Shown piece after piece: positions 13,528 through 13,680 of a stretch of DNA of 13,680 nucleotides. Under the pieces are notes generated by a model. The model was given only the letters and a program-made list of their open reading frames with translations, did not search any database and was not told the origin of the DNA. The DNA is taken from the NCBI GenBank assembly GCA_966210935.1, contig CBIHLX010000018.1, positions 1-13,680 of the forward strand, written 5' to 3'. Position numbers and translations under genes: made by a program. Position 1 is the stretch's first letter, and every line of letters starts with the position of its first letter. The stretch comes from CBIHLX01 sp966210935 (GTDB lineage Bacteria > Patescibacteriota > Saccharimonadia > Saccharimonadales > Saccharimonadaceae).

Positions 13528-13680
13528 TCAGTACCAGTTGAGGACGATCTGGTTGATTTTTGCGATCGTCTCCTCGTGGGTTGGAATGTCATTTACATCG
13601 TAATAATGATTAATTCCCATGAAGTTTTCTTTCACATCGAGAACATGCAGCTCATCTGCCGCCATGTGTAACTTATCGAC
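13528..13680 (-). CDS. C-terminal fragment of an unidentified protein (cut by window edge)
   Basis: The frame is open from the right edge to a TGA at 13530-13528, giving 50 residues: a region containing HMAADELHVLDVKENF, then GINHYYDVNDIPTHEETI, ending in a helix-like AKINQIVLNWY. It keeps the coding strand of its neighbours, ends just before the next promoter, and has no stops. The rhythm suggests the last strand and helix of an alpha/beta protein, but no family could be recognised from this piece. It may be in the same direction as, but transcriptionally separate from, the winged-helix gene. Confidence 0.6.
   Translation of the reverse strand, partial: VDKLHMAADELHVLDVKENFMGINHYYDVNDIPTHEETIAKINQIVLNWY

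Noticed and set aside
13446..13592. N-terminal extension of the winged-helix protein by 49 residues
   Set aside because: The extension is Ser/Thr/Arg-rich, overlaps the end of the neighbouring gene and an extended -10 promoter, and a good ribosome site precedes the ATG at 13445.

Overview
The window looks like a gene-dense piece of a Patescibacteria (CPR) chromosome, most likely a Saccharibacteria (TM7)-type genome. This rests on gene content and style rather than a marker search: very short gene spacings, an intermediate base composition, FtsA/FtsZ, type IV prepilins without nearby biosynthesis genes, a VKOR oxidoreductase, a small lid-less adenylate kinase, and promoters placed so close to start codons that several mRNAs should be leaderless. 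Only murI is on the plus strand; every other supported gene is on the minus strand.

Layout. 1-1884: 5' two-thirds of an isoleucyl-tRNA synthetase of the eukaryote-like (type 2) class. 1907-2100: an ileS T-box riboswitch with a very short Stem I and an unusual terminator arrangement. 2112-5798: a compact run transcribed ftsZ > nrdR-like > thioredoxin-like > VKOR > DUF2177 > DUF1295, driven by an extended -10 promoter in front of ftsZ. 5862-7103: ftsA. 7104-7167: a divergent ftsA/murI promoter region in which both transcripts are predicted to start within a base or two of the ATG. 7168-7818: murI. 7822-10309: rpsU > yqeY > adk > map > DUF2306. 10357-11405: two tandem type IV prepilin-like genes. 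11445-13136: recJ. 13140-13445: a small winged-helix regulator. 13528-13680: the C-terminal end of a gene cut by the window edge.

How the genes fit together. ftsA and ftsZ supply the membrane anchor and the ring polymer of cell division, and murI supplies D-glutamate for peptidoglycan, so the divergent region joins wall synthesis to division. rpsU, yqeY, adk, map and ileS belong to translation and nucleotide housekeeping. VKOR and the small thioredoxin-fold protein form a membrane thiol-redox pair, possibly serving extracytoplasmic disulfides such as those that could form in the Cys-containing pilins (inference). DUF2177 and DUF1295 are membrane proteins whose relatives sit in lipid-modification clusters.

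The points most worth a second look are the ileS T-box, in which the 3' arm of Stem III appears to double as the 5' arm of the terminator; the NrdR-like protein that has lost all four zinc-ribbon cysteines; the CXXC-less thioredoxin-fold protein overlapping VKOR; and the repeated leaderless-promoter arrangement. No tRNA or rRNA gene, insertion sequence, CRISPR array or phage gene was seen.
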